In this document: piece after piece, positions 6,711 through 8,334 of the stretch
Position numbering within the stretch: the stretch's first letter is position 1
How the letters are laid out: each line of letters begins with the position of its first letter
Assembly: GCA_023400335.1 (NCBI GenBank)
Contig: JAEXFF010000279.1
Coordinates: 1 to 8,334, forward strand
Reading direction: 5' to 3'
Origin: Bacteroidota bacterium
GTDB taxonomy: Bacteria; Bacteroidota; Bacteroidia; Bacteroidales; Marinifilaceae
DNA: 8,334 nucleotides
Position numbers and translations under genes: made by a program
The notes under the pieces: model-generated
Told to the model about the DNA's origin: nothing
What the model saw: only the letters and a program-made list of their open reading frames with translations
Database searches by the model: none

Positions 6711-7961
6711 ATGAAGAAATTAAATGTATTCTTTGGATTAGTATTACTGACTTATGCCGTTTGCGGGCAGGAATCCGCATGCAAAGAAACAATACAGGAA
6801 AGCCTGCAAAAAGCAGCCGAAATTCTCAATAATCCCGAATCCCGACGTTTATGGAATATCTCATTAAATGCGCCTGTCCTCATTATTAACCCTTCAGAGA
6901 ATAAAATGTATTTTACTGCTATTGAGAATGGGAAAGTCTCTCCCTTTAAAGCAGAAGAATGGAATAACAAAGTTCCCCCGGCAAACAGTTTTTTTGACTA
7001 TGCGGGTAAAAGATATGTCACGATTATTTATGCAGCATTGAGGAATGCCCCCTGTGAGCAGCGGATAAATCTGTTATGTCATGAGATATTTCATACCTAT
7101 CAGAAAAGTTTAGGTATTGAAAACCAATCCTCTGTCAACCGCCACATGGACGAAGTTCAGGGACGAACCTTGCTTCAAATGGAAATGAAAGCATTACAGC
7201 AGGCTTTAAGCGGCGATTCCGGCAGTTTACGTGATGCATTGTATATACGTACTTACAGGCAAAGTATATATCCGGACAATAACGAGGATTTATATGAACT
7301 GAACGAGGGTCTGGCCGAATATACCGGAGTGAAATTATCCATGAAGGACGCAGGGGAATACATAAAAAACAGGCTGAATTACGATATTACGAAGGGATAT
7401 ACAAATGCTTTCGGATATTTTACCGGATCTGCTTATGCGATTCTCCTGGATACAATATATCCCCAATGGCGGTATGACAAAGATTTAACCAAAGGCCTGA
7501 TTTATCTCATCAAGAAAGAAAAACCTGAATACAGAATTACAATAGAGAAAAAGGAACTGGATAAATTATTTGCGAAATATGAGTATGCCCTCCGCCTGAA
7601 AAAAGAAAAAGAAGAACTTGATTCTTTCGGGGATATGGAAAAATTCAGGGAATTACTTAAACCGTCAACCTCCAAACTTTGTTTACCCAACCAACGGCTA
7701 AGTTTTACCTATAATCCAAACGACAGGGTGATTACCTTGGACGATGCCGTATTGCTGCGTAATATGACTATCAGGGGGGACTGGGGACAATTAACCGTTA
7801 AAAGCGGCCTTATCCGTAAGAACAATTGGTCGGCGTTTTATCTTCTTCCCCCCTCCACTGTCAGTTCAGAAGCCGTTTCAGGAGATGATTATGAAATCAA
7901 GCTCAATCCAGGCTGGAAAGTAGAAGCAGCAAATGGACTCTTTAGGATAGGGAAAGAATAG
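6711..7961 (+). CDS. Exported HExxH zinc metallopeptidase, family not recognised
   Basis: Predicted exported zinc peptidase of 416 residues. The N-terminus MKKLNVFFGLVLLTYAVCGQ is a signal peptide; cleavage is probably near Cys18-Gly19. YAVC is not a canonical lipobox, so a lipoprotein is less likely. The catalytic signature is LLCHEIFHTYQ (His124, Glu125, His128), and ELNEGLAEYTG supplies the likely third zinc ligand Glu199, 71 residues later. This is the gluzincin pattern (HExxH...NEGxA.Y) seen in peptidase-MA-like clans. Between them runs a conserved-looking helical segment, HMDEVQGRTLLQMEMKALQQAL. Residues about 255-315 are lysine/glutamate-rich and helical. About 325-416 look like a beta-rich C-terminal domain (TIRGDWGQLTVKSG, YEIKLNPGWKVEAANG). 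Substrate is unknown. It is divergent from a two-component pair, is preceded by a good -7 box and phased repeats, and ends at a strong terminator, so it is a single-gene unit. Confidence 0.8.
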   Translation: MKKLNVFFGLVLLTYAVCGQESACKETIQESLQKAAEILNNPESRRLWNISLNAPVLIINPSENKMYFTAIENGKVSPFKAEEWNNKVPPANSFFDYAGKRYVTIIYAALRNAPCEQRINLLCHEIFHTYQKSLGIENQSSVNRHMDEVQGRTLLQMEMKALQQALSGDSGSLRDALYIRTYRQSIYPDNNEDLYELNEGLAEYTGVKLSMKDAGEYIKNRLNYDITKGYTNAFGYFTGSAYAILLDTIYPQWRYDKDLTKGLIYLIKKEKPEYRITIEKKELDKLFAKYEYALRLKKEKEELDSFGDMEKFRELLKPSTSKLCLPNQRLSFTYNPNDRVITLDDAVLLRNMTIRGDWGQLTVKSGLIRKNNWSAFYLLPPSTVSSEAVSGDDYEIKLNPGWKVEAANGLFRIGKE

Positions 7962-7965
7962 CCGT

Positions 7966-7999
7966 ATAACGGTTTGACATACCAAACCGTTATTTTTAT
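7966..7999 (+). terminator. Rho-independent terminator of the metallopeptidase gene
   Basis: An 11-bp perfect stem, ATAACGGTTTG (7966-7976) with CAAACCGTTAT (7983-7993), has a 6-base loop (ACATAC) and is followed by TTTTAT. It begins 5 bases after the stop codon. Confidence 0.85.
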
Positions 8000-8041
8000 A
8001 TATCCTTTACTGTTTTCCTTATTTCGCTTTTCAATTTTTTT

Positions 8042-8049
8042 TATCTTTG
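8042..8049 (+). promoter_or_regulatory. Bacteroidota -7 box of the patatin-like gene
   Basis: TATCTTTG, a perfect TAnnTTTG match, lies 46 bases before the ATG at 8096 and after the preceding terminator. The upstream sequence is T-rich, with only a TTTC-like -33 candidate. The predicted leader is about 40 bases. Confidence 0.6.
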
Positions 8050-8095
8050 TAAAGAGGGTTTATCCGTAACACTTACCTCTCTAAAGCGTAAATAT

Positions 8096-8334
8096 ATGGA
8101 AGCAGAAAACGATATGAATACACTCCGGACAAAGACAAAATATAAGTTAGGACTTGCATTAAGTGGCGGCGGGGCCAGGGGATTCGCCCATTTAGGGGTA
8201 ATACAAGCCATGAATGAATACGGCATTCAACCCGACATTATCTCCGGGACAAGCGCAGGTGCTTTGGTTGGGGCTATGATTGCAGCGGGAAAAACTCCGG
8301 AAGAATGCCTGGAATTTTTTAATCATACCAAAGT
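8096..8334 (+). CDS. Patatin-like phospholipase (RssA-like), 5' part
   Basis: The frame is open to the window edge, giving 79 residues of the N-terminus: [43 protein letters not shown] and onward. The patatin hallmarks are present: the oxyanion loop SGGGARG at about 23-29 and the nucleophile motif GTSAG with its serine near residue 52. Patatins are Ser-Asp acyl hydrolases acting on phospholipids or other acyl esters; the catalytic Asp (DGG/DGA) lies beyond the window. There is no signal peptide, which suggests a cytoplasmic enzyme rather than the secreted PlpD type fused to a barrel. ATG 8096 is the first in frame; the in-frame ATG at 8114 is an alternative start that also precedes the conserved domain. 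It has its own -7 box, so it is probably independent of the peptidase gene. Confidence 0.92.
   Translation, partial: MEAENDMNTLRTKTKYKLGLALSGGGARGFAHLGVIQAMNEYGIQPDIISGTSAGALVGAMIAAGKTPEECLEFFNHTK

Noticed and set aside
6706..6714. Two-codon frame ATG-ATA-TGA overlapping the peptidase start codon.
   Set aside because: It could in principle act as a coupling or attenuating minigene, but AT-rich sequence makes such overlaps common by chance and nothing else supports it.
8053..8080. AGAGG/CCTCT pairing in the leader of the patatin-like gene, considered as a riboswitch or attenuator.
   Set aside because: Only 5 base pairs with an 18-base loop and no further conserved structure; this is within chance expectation.

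Overview
The window reads as ordinary chromosome of a Bacteroidota, most likely Bacteroidales. The evidence is repeated TAnnTTTG promoter boxes (the Bacteroidota -7 consensus), no strong Shine-Dalgarno motifs before the starts, an RprX/RprY-like two-component pair, and NadA/PheT proteins of Bacteroidales type. Odoribacteraceae is possible but is only an impression. No mobile element, CRISPR array, tRNA or rRNA was seen.

Layout: (1) 1-1716, de novo NAD synthesis: the 3' part of nadC, a terminator-like hairpin, then nadA behind two tandem TATCTTTG boxes. These two enzymes catalyse consecutive steps, quinolinate formation (NadA) and quinolinate to nicotinate mononucleotide (NadC). (2) 1726-4173, pheT, the phenylalanyl-tRNA synthetase beta subunit, 9 bases after nadA and probably co-transcribed with it. 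(3) 4174-4407, a non-coding gap holding a long hairpin with an internal second hairpin and a T tract. It ends the nadA-pheT unit and may be a more elaborate structured RNA. (4) 4408-6533, minus strand, a histidine kinase followed by an OmpR-type response regulator, overlapping by ATGA. (5) 6534-6710, a divergent control region with a perfect inverted repeat, three 11-bp-phased ATTC repeats, and a -7 box lacking a clear -33 box. (6) 6711-7961, an exported HExxH metallopeptidase of unknown family, closed by a strong terminator. (7) 8096 to the window end, the N-terminal part of a patatin-like phospholipase.

The most interesting part is 4408-7961. The two-component pair and the secreted zincin are divergent, and the shared region has phased direct repeats laid out like an OmpR/PhoB-family binding site, ending about 30 bp upstream of the peptidase -7 box. 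I infer that the regulator activates the peptidase and perhaps controls its own operon. The other genes are housekeeping. I did not see a strikingly new multi-gene system, and all regulatory proposals are inferences from sequence layout.
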